Assembly: GCA_964460115.1 (NCBI GenBank)
Contig: CAYWPR010000001.1
Coordinates: 124,001-188,000, forward strand
DNA: 64,000 nt
Reading direction: 5' to 3'
DNA from: JAEUJZ01 sp964460115
GTDB taxonomy: Bacteria > Myxococcota_A > Polyangia > Palsa-1104 > JAEUJZ01
This document shows positions 35,263 to 43,329 of this stretch, piece by piece. The position numbers were made by a program, and so were the translations under genes. Numbering within the stretch: the first letter of the stretch is position 1; each line of letters begins with the position of its first letter. The notes beneath the pieces are model-generated. The model did no database searches, was not told the origin of the DNA, and was given only the letters and a program-made list of their open reading frames with translations.

Positions 35263-36547
35263 AAGCAGTTTCTGACTGCAAGCGCGCGAGGATTTCGGCG
35301 GCGCGCTCGGCGCAGATGTCTTTGCTCGCAGACAGCTCTGCGGCGACGCGATCGACAAGCTCGCCGGTGGCTCCGGCGGCCACCGCTACCGATCGAGAAT
35401 GCAGCGACATATGGCCGCGCTGAATGCCCTCGGTGGCTAGCGCGCGCAGAGCAGCCAGATTGCTGGCCAGTCCCGCCGCAGCCATGATCATGCCCAGTTC
35501 GCCGGCGTTTTTGACGCCGAGGATGCGCAGGCTCAGCCGAGCGCCCGGATGCACGCGCAACGTCCCGCCCACCGTGCCGACCGCCAGCGGCAGCTCTATT
35601 TGGCCCCTCAGACTGCCGTCTTCGGTGCGCCGCCAAACCGCCAGCGGCCGGTAGACGCCGCTGCGCGCCGCGTAGGCATGCGCCCCGGCTTCGACTCCGC
35701 GCCAATCGTTGCCGGTGGCGATCACCACCGGATCGATGCCATTGAGGATTCCTTTGTTGTGGGTCGCGGCGCGGTAGGGATCAAGCTCGGCAAAACGGCT
35801 GGCGGCAACGATTCCTGCCAAAACCTCTTGGCCGTTGTAGCCGCCTCCGCCCAAAAGCCCAGAAGAGATCTGACACCAAACGCGTACCCGTCGGCGATCC
35901 GCCAAGTTCGAAAGGATGCGCAGGCCCACCTGAGCACGCGCAAGCGCCGCCAAGCGACCGGCCACGGCCTCGGCCATGGTGTTGACCAGGTTTGCGCCCA
36001 TGGCGTTGCCGCAGTCGGCAATAATGTGCACCACCAGCATTCCTGGTTCCAGCACTCGCACTTCCAGTTCGCGCGCTCCGCCGCCGTGCCGTACAAGTCC
36101 TGGACAAGCGGCATTGCAGGTGGCCAAAAGCTCGGTTTGTGCTTCTACAATCGCGACACTGGCAGCCTCTATATCGGGCACGTTGCACAGTTGCACCTGC
36201 CCAAGCATCAGCGGCGGATCGGCTTCGGCATGAAAGCCGCCGCCCTCGCGCACCATGCGCGCGGCATTCGAGGCCGCGGCAATGACCGATGGCTCTTCGA
36301 CGCACATCGGAACCAAATAATCGTGGCCGTTCACCTGAAAATTCAGGCCGAGGCCCAAAGGCAGCGTATAGGTGCCGATGACGTTTTCGACTATATGGTT
36401 GGCCGCGTCCACGCTCAGGCCGCCGGAACACAGCCGCTCGCATTCTTCCGGGGTCAATCCGGCGCGCTGCAAAAGCTGGTGCCGCTCATCGAGCGTGAAC
36501 CGATAGAAGCCGGGAATGCGTGAACTATCGACGCGGGTGCTCTTCAT
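35261..36547 (-). CDS. Class II hydroxymethylglutaryl-CoA reductase
   Basis: 428 residues, class II by length and sequence. Catalytic residues are Glu84 (CVEEPSVI), Lys265 (HNKGI), Asp281 (GNDWRGVEAGAH) and His379 (GHMSLH). The dinucleotide motif is DCGNAMGANLVNTM. The opening SSRIPGFYRFTLDERHQLL matches class II enzymes such as Pseudomonas mevalonii HMGR. It interconverts HMG-CoA and mevalonate. Here, at the end of a mevalonate operon, the biosynthetic direction is likely. It is the last gene of the operon and ends in the long terminator. Confidence 0.95.
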   Translation of the reverse strand: MKSTRVDSSRIPGFYRFTLDERHQLLQRAGLTPEECERLCSGGLSVDAANHIVENVIGTYTLPLGLGLNFQVNGHDYLVPMCVEEPSVIAAASNAARMVREGGGFHAEADPPLMLGQVQLCNVPDIEAASVAIVEAQTELLATCNAACPGLVRHGGGARELEVRVLEPGMLVVHIIADCGNAMGANLVNTMAEAVAGRLAALARAQVGLRILSNLADRRRVRVWCQISSGLLGGGGYNGQEVLAGIVAASRFAELDPYRAATHNKGILNGIDPVVIATGNDWRGVEAGAHAYAARSGVYRPLAVWRRTEDGSLRGQIELPLAVGTVGGTLRVHPGARLSLRILGVKNAGELGMIMAAAGLASNLAALRALATEGIQRGHMSLHSRSVAVAAGATGELVDRVAAELSASKDICAERAAEILARLQSETA

Positions 36548-36553
36548 GGGTTT

Positions 36554-37525
36554 TTACCGCGGGAAGCCGCCGACGTGGCATCCAGCCAAGCTAATCTGCA
36601 GAGGCAAAAGCTCGAGCTCGGCATACACCGGACTGGAATTTGCGACAAGTCGCTGCTCCAGCGCCGCTGCTGCTTTGAGGTCGGGAAGAAACACAACCGC
36701 CAAGTCGCCGCCGCCAGCCCCCGACGGTTTGGCCACCCCTCCGACTTGTTTGGCAAGGTCGGCAATGGCCATATGCTCGGCGGTCAGCAATTCACAATTC
36801 AAAGCTTCCTGCAAAACGCGAAAAGCCGACTGCGCTTCGGCGACCGCTTCCAGAATCTCGCCCGGCGCGGCCATGCGGCAGGCTTGCAGAAAGCGCTTTG
36901 CGGCTTGGCCCATGCGCGCCCGGCCCGAATCAGCCGCTGCGCCGACGCTGCGATAGCGTTTGATAAGCGCCGCGGTCGAGGCACTGCGTCCGGTGGCAAT
37001 AAAGCGCAGTTGCAACGGCGCAGGCAGTTGCAGCTCGTCTGGGCAATGGTCAAGGGCCGCGCCGCGGTTTTCCAAAGCGCGCAGCCCGCCAAAGGTCGAT
37101 GCCAGCACATCGGCGCCGCTGCCTGGCTCGCCTTGCGCTATGTCGTGCGCGCGCCGCGCCGCCCGATGCAGCGCGATCAAGTGAGCCGCTGGCAAAAGAT
37201 CGCGTCCAGCCGCGACAAAAAGCGCGCCGAGGGCGGCAACGGTCGCCGCGGCGCTGGAACCAAGCCCCAGTTTGCGTCCATTTGGCGCAAAAGCCGTGGT
37301 GTCCACAACCGGAACGGCGGACGGAGCACTTGGGCCCAAACTCAAAAGCTCGATGCGCGCTTGCTCTAGAGCGGCGCGAATAAAATCAGACGCGGGGCTG
37401 GCGTTTTCATGAAGCTGCGCCACGGCGTAGCGATTCACCGCCGCGACGACTGCGGAGCTTCCGTCTAAAACCGCGTACTCGCCAATCAGCATGGCTTTGC
37501 CTGGGGCTAAAATCGCCAGGCTCAC
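36554..37525 (-). CDS. Phosphomevalonate kinase (GHMP)
   Basis: 323 residues. The opening ILAPGKAMLIGEYAVLDG is typical of phosphomevalonate kinases. The ATP-binding motif is LGLGSSAAATVAALG, and motif 3 is KPSGAGGGDLAVVFLPD. It phosphorylates mevalonate 5-phosphate to the diphosphate. Its start overlaps the mvaD stop by 4 bases (ATGA), and hmgR begins 6 bases after its stop. The alternative, mevalonate kinase, is less likely because a better match for that enzyme lies two genes upstream. Confidence 0.88.
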   Translation of the reverse strand: MSLAILAPGKAMLIGEYAVLDGSSAVVAAVNRYAVAQLHENASPASDFIRAALEQARIELLSLGPSAPSAVPVVDTTAFAPNGRKLGLGSSAAATVAALGALFVAAGRDLLPAAHLIALHRAARRAHDIAQGEPGSGADVLASTFGGLRALENRGAALDHCPDELQLPAPLQLRFIATGRSASTAALIKRYRSVGAAADSGRARMGQAAKRFLQACRMAAPGEILEAVAEAQSAFRVLQEALNCELLTAEHMAIADLAKQVGGVAKPSGAGGGDLAVVFLPDLKAAAALEQRLVANSSPVYAELELLPLQISLAGCHVGGFPR

Positions 37526-38547
37526 GACAACGCCTCTTTGCCATCGCTCAAAATCTTCGCGCCGCTGCCTGGACGCGCAACGATCGTACGCAAAACCCCA
37601 GGAAGCGCGGCCAGCGCCGCGGCCACAGCATCGGCATCGGCGGCGGTCGTCAGGGCTTTGGGATGCGGTCCGGCATCGCAGGTAAAAAAAGCGCCGATTC
37701 CACGCCGGCGCAAGGCCCGTAGGGTGTGCAGTCCTTCCAGGGTGGCGCCGCGCAAGTACACAACGCCCGGATCAGCAGCCAGGGCCGAAGCGTGCATGCG
37801 CAGGGCGCTGCGCTCGGCCACAAGACCCAGGCGTTCCAAATCGCGTGCCTTTACAGCGGCTATCGCCTCCGCCAAATCGGCGGGAGCGGCCGCGACAAAA
37901 GACGCATAGTAGGGCGAAGTGGCCGCGGTGTGGCGCATTCCATCTGTAGAGGCCGTTTCCTTGGCCTGCTCGGTAGCCACGCCGATGACCAGGCGCAAAT
38001 CCGACCAGTCATCGGCGGCGCACATCGGAACGGCGCGCGCCGAGTCCACTTGGCCGGGCGTGCCGGTGCCAAGGACGACCAGTCCGCCATACAGCGAACG
38101 GGCGGCCGAACCCGAGCCCTGCCGCGCCCAGATCGAAAGCCGGCAGCGCCAAGGCTCATCAAGCTGCCAACCCGGCGCTTGCAAAGCTGCGGTAGCGGCT
38201 ACGGTAAGCGCCGCAAATGCCGAGGCCGAAGATGCCAGCCCAGCCGCCGTGGGGAAATTATTGTGGCTGCGTACTTCGGCGGGCAAGCGCGCCGGGATGG
38301 CCAAGGCGTGCGCAATGCGATCGAGGTGACGCGACACTTTTCGCAGCGATTCGCCGTTTTGCGCCGTGCCGTTTAAGAAAAATCGATCGGCCAAAAGCGC
38401 ACTGTCGAATGAAACTTCGGTGCGCGTGCGCAGTCCATCGAGCGTCAGCGACAAGCTAGGAACCGCCGGCAGATTTAGCGCCTCGTCATTTTTGCCCCAG
38501 TATTTGACCAGGGCAATGTTGGTGTTGGCTTCGGCGGCGGATTTCAT
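37522..38547 (-). CDS. mvaD: Diphosphomevalonate decarboxylase
   Basis: 341 residues, close to typical. It has NIALVKYWGKNDEALNLP, the SLSLTLDGLRTRTEV region, SHNNFPTAAGLASSASAFAAL (the ATP-binding loop) and RQGSGSAARSLYGG with the catalytic Arg/Ser, then FTCDAGPHPKAL. It converts mevalonate diphosphate to isopentenyl diphosphate with ATP. It overlaps both neighbours by 4 bases, so translation is likely coupled. Confidence 0.96.
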   Translation of the reverse strand: MKSAAEANTNIALVKYWGKNDEALNLPAVPSLSLTLDGLRTRTEVSFDSALLADRFFLNGTAQNGESLRKVSRHLDRIAHALAIPARLPAEVRSHNNFPTAAGLASSASAFAALTVAATAALQAPGWQLDEPWRCRLSIWARQGSGSAARSLYGGLVVLGTGTPGQVDSARAVPMCAADDWSDLRLVIGVATEQAKETASTDGMRHTAATSPYYASFVAAAPADLAEAIAAVKARDLERLGLVAERSALRMHASALAADPGVVYLRGATLEGLHTLRALRRRGIGAFFTCDAGPHPKALTTAADADAVAAALAALPGVLRTIVARPGSGAKILSDGKEALS

Positions 38548-39545
38548 CTGGTTCCTATTTGCACTTTGAAGCTTTGGTAGCCGGCTTTTTGCCAGGCCGC
38601 TTGGACCGCGGCTTCATTTTCAGGGGCCAGCGCGACCACACAGCCACCGCCGCCCCCGCCCGTCAGCTTGGCGCCAAGTGCGCCAGCGTCTCGCGCCAAG
38701 GCACACATGTGTTCGATCTCGAGACAGGAGACCTCCAGCGCCAAAAGCTCGGCCTGATTGCCGTTCATGGCGCTTCCCAGGGCGTAAAGGTCTCCGCAGC
38801 GCAGCGCCAAGGCGGCTTGTTCGACAAGCTCGGCAATGCGTGAAAAGCGCGCGGTCGTGCCCGCTTTGTCCTGCTTTTGCAGAAGCGCGACGTGCGCCAC
38901 GCGGCCCTTGGTGTCGCGAACGCGTCCGGTGTGCCCGACCAGCACGGAAAGCGGCAGGAGGCTTTGCGGCACTTCTAGAAGTGGGGTCAAGCCGTGGCCG
39001 CGACGAAAAAGTCCAAAACCGCCGTGCTGCGCCAGGGCTTGATCCAGACCGGAAGATTGGCCGTGAAAAATCTGCTCGGCGGCAAAGACCGCGGCGTCTA
39101 CCTGCTGCGAATGTAGATTCAGGTTCAGCGCCTGATTCAGGCAGCGCACCACGGCAACCGCCAGGGCCGCCGAACTGCCGAGCCCGGCACCAGTGGGAAT
39201 GGCAAAGTGGACGATCAAATCGTAGGGCAAAAAAAACCGCTCTTGCGCACAGCCGGCCAAAAGCGAGCGCAAAATGGCTTGGTACGCAGCAGACAGTGGG
39301 CTATCCGCTGCGGCGGAGGCGTCAAGCAGTTCAGTGGCCGTGGCCGTGGCCACCTGCCAAGCCGGTACGCACAGGCGCCCAGCTCCGCGTACAGCCTGCA
39401 CCGTGGCGCCGCGTTCCAAAGCCCCACACAAAGCGGCTACGCCGTACACCACGGCATGTTCGCCAAGCAAGATGACCTTGCCGCAGGCGGTAGACTCCGC
39501 AACGATCTGTTGCGGTAGATCCTCAAGCGCAAGGGGGTTCATCAA
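38544..39545 (-). CDS. mvk: Mevalonate kinase
   Basis: 333 residues, GHMP family. Motif 1 is ACGKVILLGEHAVVYGV, the hallmark of mevalonate kinases; motif 2 IPTGAGLGSSAALAVAVV; motif 3 KLTGGGGGGCVVAL. The QSSGLDQALAQHGG segment holds the catalytic Asp. It phosphorylates mevalonate at O5 and is the first kinase of the pathway. A coupled ATGA start lies at the end of idi2. Confidence 0.95.
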   Translation of the reverse strand: MMNPLALEDLPQQIVAESTACGKVILLGEHAVVYGVAALCGALERGATVQAVRGAGRLCVPAWQVATATATELLDASAAADSPLSAAYQAILRSLLAGCAQERFFLPYDLIVHFAIPTGAGLGSSAALAVAVVRCLNQALNLNLHSQQVDAAVFAAEQIFHGQSSGLDQALAQHGGFGLFRRGHGLTPLLEVPQSLLPLSVLVGHTGRVRDTKGRVAHVALLQKQDKAGTTARFSRIAELVEQAALALRCGDLYALGSAMNGNQAELLALEVSCLEIEHMCALARDAGALGAKLTGGGGGGCVVALAPENEAAVQAAWQKAGYQSFKVQIGTR

Positions 39546-40642
39546 AACGCACGATCCTGGCGTGCTTCTTCCAGCCAGGCCCGCAGCGCTTGGCCCAGCA
39601 CGCGCGGCGCATAACGCAGCTCTTGGGAGCTGCGGCAGCCGGCCAAAAAGGTGATGGCGCGCAAGGTTTCAATGACTTGGGTCAAAAAGCGAATGACGCC
39701 ATCGTAACCGCCGGACTTATGGGCGCGCAGCACCGGTGCTGCCAAGCCGCCGGCCGTGGCCCCGAGCGCCAGCGCATTTGCCACATCGGTGCCGCTGCGC
39801 AAACCGCCCGTTGCAATAATGGTCAGATCGAGGTCGGCAAGCAGCCCAATCGATGCCGCCGTCGGAATGCCCCAATCCCAAAGTTCGTCGCCAAGCAGCT
39901 TGGCTGGACCTTCGGCGCGTTTGGTCTCGACGCCGACCCAGGAAGTGCCGCCGGCGCCGCTGACATCGACAGCATGTATGCCCAGGGAAGAAACCAGCTT
40001 GCCGACCCGGCGCGACAGGCCGCATCCGGTCTCTTTGACGACAATGGGCACGCCAAGCTCGCCGTGAAGCTGCGCCAGGGTTTCGCGCCCATGCCGAAAA
40101 TCGCGATCGCCGCCCGGCTGTATCAGCTCCATCGCTGGATTTAAATGTACACACAGCGCATCGGCGCCGACCGCCTGCACCAATTGGCGCAGTTCGGCGG
40201 TACGCATATCGCGCGCTTGCACCAGGCCAATGTTGCCTAGAAGTAGCGCTGTCGGTGCAACATCGCGTACCTCGTAAGTGCGTGCACTTTCGGGTCGCAC
40301 AAGCATGGCCCGCTGTGAACCCAAGCCAAAGCCAATGCCCAGCGTCTCGGCAGCACGCGCCAGATCGCGATTTATGGACTGTGCTTCATCGGTACCGCCG
40401 GTCATTCCGCTAATCACAAGCGGTGCCTGCAGCACTTTGCCCAAAAGCGGGGTTTGCAGATCGACATCGTCATAATGGCGATCGGGCAGCGCATCGTGGA
40501 CAAGCTGTACTTGATCAAGGAGCGTGCCCTTGCCGCGAAACTCGGCTTCACCCGTCGAGCAAAGTGCAATGTGGTCGGATTTGCGTTGGCTAATCAGCGC
40601 CGGCGCCGCTGCCGGCACTGATATTGGTTGCGAATCGTCCAT
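39542..40642 (-). CDS. fni: Type 2 isopentenyl-diphosphate isomerase (FMN-dependent)
   Basis: 366 residues. It has RKSDHIALC near the start, APLVISGMTGG, LGIGFGLGSQRAML, HLNPAMELIQPGGDRDF, VVKETGCGLSR, VSGAGGTSW, and the FMN phosphate-binding IIATGGLRSGTDVANALALGA. It interconverts IPP and DMAPP with reduced FMN. It is the first gene of the operon idi2-mvk-mvaD-pmk-hmgR, and 183 bases separate it from the upstream permease gene, so the promoter lies there. HMG-CoA synthase and a thiolase are not in the window. Confidence 0.96.
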   Translation of the reverse strand: MDDSQPISVPAAAPALISQRKSDHIALCSTGEAEFRGKGTLLDQVQLVHDALPDRHYDDVDLQTPLLGKVLQAPLVISGMTGGTDEAQSINRDLARAAETLGIGFGLGSQRAMLVRPESARTYEVRDVAPTALLLGNIGLVQARDMRTAELRQLVQAVGADALCVHLNPAMELIQPGGDRDFRHGRETLAQLHGELGVPIVVKETGCGLSRRVGKLVSSLGIHAVDVSGAGGTSWVGVETKRAEGPAKLLGDELWDWGIPTAASIGLLADLDLTIIATGGLRSGTDVANALALGATAGGLAAPVLRAHKSGGYDGVIRFLTQVIETLRAITFLAGCRSSQELRYAPRVLGQALRAWLEEARQDRAF

Positions 40643-40825
40643 GCTTTCGCCTCAAAGCAGACCGCGCTCAGACGACGCGGAGAAGAAGAGCCATGGCGGC
40701 CGTGCCATCCCGCAAAGGCCATTTCGCCACGGGCGCTAAAGGTTTGCCGACGTGCCTACATGCACGACGACAGCCGCTCATGCCTTCCTCAAAGACTGCG
40801 CATACAGGGATTTCAGAATCACGTA

Positions 40826-41842
40826 TTAAACGTAGTCTAAAACCATATGTTCGTAGTGGCGATAGATTCGCCAGCCGACAAGGACGACGAGCAAAGTCGG
40901 CACAACGATGCCCAGCCAGCCAAGCAAAGAGGGAACCTGGCCCTGCATGACCGCCCGCCTTACCGCAAACAAAATGCCGGCCAAGGGACTGCACTGCAGG
41001 ATGGTACGAAACGGATAGGGAATCACGTCGATGGGGTAGACGAGCGGCGTCAGCCAATACAGCAAAAGCAGGGCGGTGTTTACCAAATAGGCGACGTCTC
41101 GATAAATCACGTTGAGCACTGAAGTCGCAAGAGCGATGCCGCCTATCAAAAGCAGCAGCAGGGCGAGCAGGATCGGAATGATCAAAAGCGCCGGCGTGAC
41201 GCGAAAAGCGCCGGGAAAGATCGGGATGAAAATCAACAGCGCCAGCGATTCGATGCAGAAGTTGATGCCGTAGCTTAAGACGGTGGACATCGGCAAAAGC
41301 TGGCGCAAAAAAATCGTACGTTTAATGATGTCGGCGTTGTTCACAAAGACGGTGGTGGCCGCATTGACGCTGGCGGTGAACCACTGCCACAGCAAAAGCC
41401 CAATCAGCAAAAAAACCGGAAAGTAGCGCTCGGTCGAGCGAAAAAGATGGGTAAACACCAAACTGATGATGCCCATCATCACCAGCGGATTGAGCAAACT
41501 CCACAAAAGGCCAAGCGCCTGCGAACGGTAGCGCGCGCGAAAATCGGTGCGAGTCAGCACCCACAGCACGTGCAGCGCATTTTGTGACGGCTCGGCGCGA
41601 AACGATCGCTTGCCTGTTGTGATCTCTTCCTCGGGCTCGAACATCGACAATGCCGCGGCATCGGCCGGCGCAAAACCTTTGGCATCGCCGAGCGGTCCAA
41701 CAAAGATGCGCGAAGCGGTGCGATGGGTAAAATGCGCGGGAAGCGGATGCCGCAAAGACGGTGCCGCGGGCGCAGCCTCTGGCGATTCGAGTGTCAAAGG
41801 TGCTCCTGTCGATTCAGAAATAAGCGCAGGCACTATAGCCAA
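40826..41842 (-). CDS. ABC-2 type permease of polysaccharide/LPS-export type
   Basis: 338 residues. The first ~95 residues are soluble and Pro/Ala-rich. DFRARYRSQALGLLWSLLNPLVMMG, typical of the Wzm/KpsM/TagG permeases, then introduces six TM helices. An RTIFLRQLLPMSTVLSYGINF segment and the NVIYRDVAYLVNTALLLLYWLTPLVYP block are family hallmarks. The partner ATPase (Wzt/KpsT type) is not next to it. The annotated start is a TTG with no clear ribosome binding site, so the N-terminus may be shorter. The substrate is unknown; an exported glycan is inferred. Confidence 0.82.
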   Translation of the reverse strand: MAIVPALISESTGAPLTLESPEAAPAAPSLRHPLPAHFTHRTASRIFVGPLGDAKGFAPADAAALSMFEPEEEITTGKRSFRAEPSQNALHVLWVLTRTDFRARYRSQALGLLWSLLNPLVMMGIISLVFTHLFRSTERYFPVFLLIGLLLWQWFTASVNAATTVFVNNADIIKRTIFLRQLLPMSTVLSYGINFCIESLALLIFIPIFPGAFRVTPALLIIPILLALLLLLIGGIALATSVLNVIYRDVAYLVNTALLLLYWLTPLVYPIDVIPYPFRTILQCSPLAGILFAVRRAVMQGQVPSLLGWLGIVVPTLLVVLVGWRIYRHYEHMVLDYV

Positions 41843-41904
41843 GGAGTTCTGGCGTTACCAGGGCTTGCTTCGCGCCGGGGGATGTCCTAGCCTGTGGCGC
41901 TAAG

Positions 41905-43215
41905 ATGGCAAACGTTGTGATCGTCGGCGCGCAGTGGGGTGATGAGGGCAAGGGAAAGGTCGTAGATTTGTATACCGAGTTCGCCGACGTGGTGGTCCGC
42001 TTCGGCGGTGGCGCCAACGCCGGGCATACGCTGGTGGTGGGCGGCGAAAAACTGGTCACGCACCTTATCCCTTCTGGGGTGCTTCGTGGACGCGGCAAGC
42101 GCTGCGTTCTGGGCGATGGCATGGTCATCGACCCGGCGACCCTTTTGGACGAACTGCGCGAATTGCGGCAGCGCGGCCTTTTGACGGATGATCGCGATCT
42201 GGTGGTTGGGCAGCGCGCTCACGTCATTTTGCCGCACCATAAAGAAATCGATCGGCTGCGCGAAGAAGGCAAAGGAGCGATCGGCACCACGCGGCGCGGC
42301 ATTGGTCCGGCCTACGAAACCAAGATGGCGCGGCGGGGCGTACGCATGCGCGATCTTTTATATCCCGATCGGCTGCGCGAACACGTTGTTCACCAAATTG
42401 AAGATTGGCTGCCGGTGCTCACCCACCTTGGAGGAAAAGCCCCCGATGTCGATGAGGTGATTCGGCAATATCTGGAATACGGCAAGGCCTTGGCCCCCTA
42501 CATTCAAGATGCAACGCGGCTTCTTGCCGATGAGCTGAAGCGCGGTCAAAACGTACTATTTGAAGGGGCGCAAGGGGCGCTTTTAGATATCGATCACGGA
42601 ACCTACCCCTACGTCACTTCATCGACCACTTTGGCCGGCGGGGCTTGCACCAGTTGCGGCGTCGGACCGATGGCCATCACCGGGGTGGTCGGCATTGCCA
42701 AGGCCTATACCACTCGCGTTGGGGCTGGTCCTTTTCCGACCGAAATCACCGGAGAGGCCGGCGCAGCCTTGCGCACCGCCGGGGCCGAATTTGGCGCCAC
42801 CACCGGCCGGCCGCGGCGCTGCGGCTGGCTGGACATCGCCGGGTTGCGGCTGGCGACCCGCTGGAACGGCCTGTCCAGTCTGGCGCTGACCAAGCTCGAT
42901 GTACTTTCGGGGCAAAAACGCATCAAAGTCTGCGTGGGCTATCGCTTGCAGCCGCAACCCGGCGGCAGCGGAGTGGTTGAAACCCGCGATGAGATGCCTA
43001 CCGATCCCGATGAGCTTTCGCGGGCCACGCCCGCCTACGAAGAACTGGAAGGTTGGTCCGCGGATTTGGGCCAAATGCGCGAGGTCGAAGACCTACCGCC
43101 ACCAGCGCGCCGCTATGTGCGCCGCATCGAAACGCTTTTGGGCATCGATTGCTGTTTAATATCTGTAGGCCCGGGGCGCACTGAAACCATCATGCTCAAA
43201 AACCCCTTCCGCTAG
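41905..43215 (+). CDS. purA: Adenylosuccinate synthetase
   Basis: 436 residues. It has the phosphate loop VGAQWGDEGKGKVVD with Asp13, His41 in GGANAGHT, the switch segment GTTRRGIGPAYETKMAR, EGAQGALLDIDHGTYPYVTSS, and GRPRRCGWLD near the C-terminus. It makes adenylosuccinate from IMP and Asp using GTP. The ATG follows GCGCTAAG with a weak ribosome binding site. It diverges from the ABC permease gene across 62 bases. Confidence 0.97.
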   Translation: MANVVIVGAQWGDEGKGKVVDLYTEFADVVVRFGGGANAGHTLVVGGEKLVTHLIPSGVLRGRGKRCVLGDGMVIDPATLLDELRELRQRGLLTDDRDLVVGQRAHVILPHHKEIDRLREEGKGAIGTTRRGIGPAYETKMARRGVRMRDLLYPDRLREHVVHQIEDWLPVLTHLGGKAPDVDEVIRQYLEYGKALAPYIQDATRLLADELKRGQNVLFEGAQGALLDIDHGTYPYVTSSTTLAGGACTSCGVGPMAITGVVGIAKAYTTRVGAGPFPTEITGEAGAALRTAGAEFGATTGRPRRCGWLDIAGLRLATRWNGLSSLALTKLDVLSGQKRIKVCVGYRLQPQPGGSGVVETRDEMPTDPDELSRATPAYEELEGWSADLGQMREVEDLPPPARRYVRRIETLLGIDCCLISVGPGRTETIMLKNPFR

Positions 43216-43329
43216 TGGGTTCCGATTTGGGTTTCTGGATCGGCGCCGGATTGCTCAAACAGCCTCTTGGCTTGCGGGCGGGATGGAGCTTCGTATAAGC
43301 TGAGCTCACGCAGAGGGGAATATTCGGAC

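Noticed and set aside
35549..36523. 324-codon open frame on the plus strand opposite hmgR
   Set aside because: Mirror of a clearly identified HMG-CoA reductase; the translation has no family features.
36554..39545. Swapped assignment of mevalonate kinase and phosphomevalonate kinase
   Set aside because: Motif 1 GKVILLGEHAVVYG fits mevalonate kinase, and GKAMLIGEYAVLDG fits phosphomevalonate kinase, so the given assignment is preferred.
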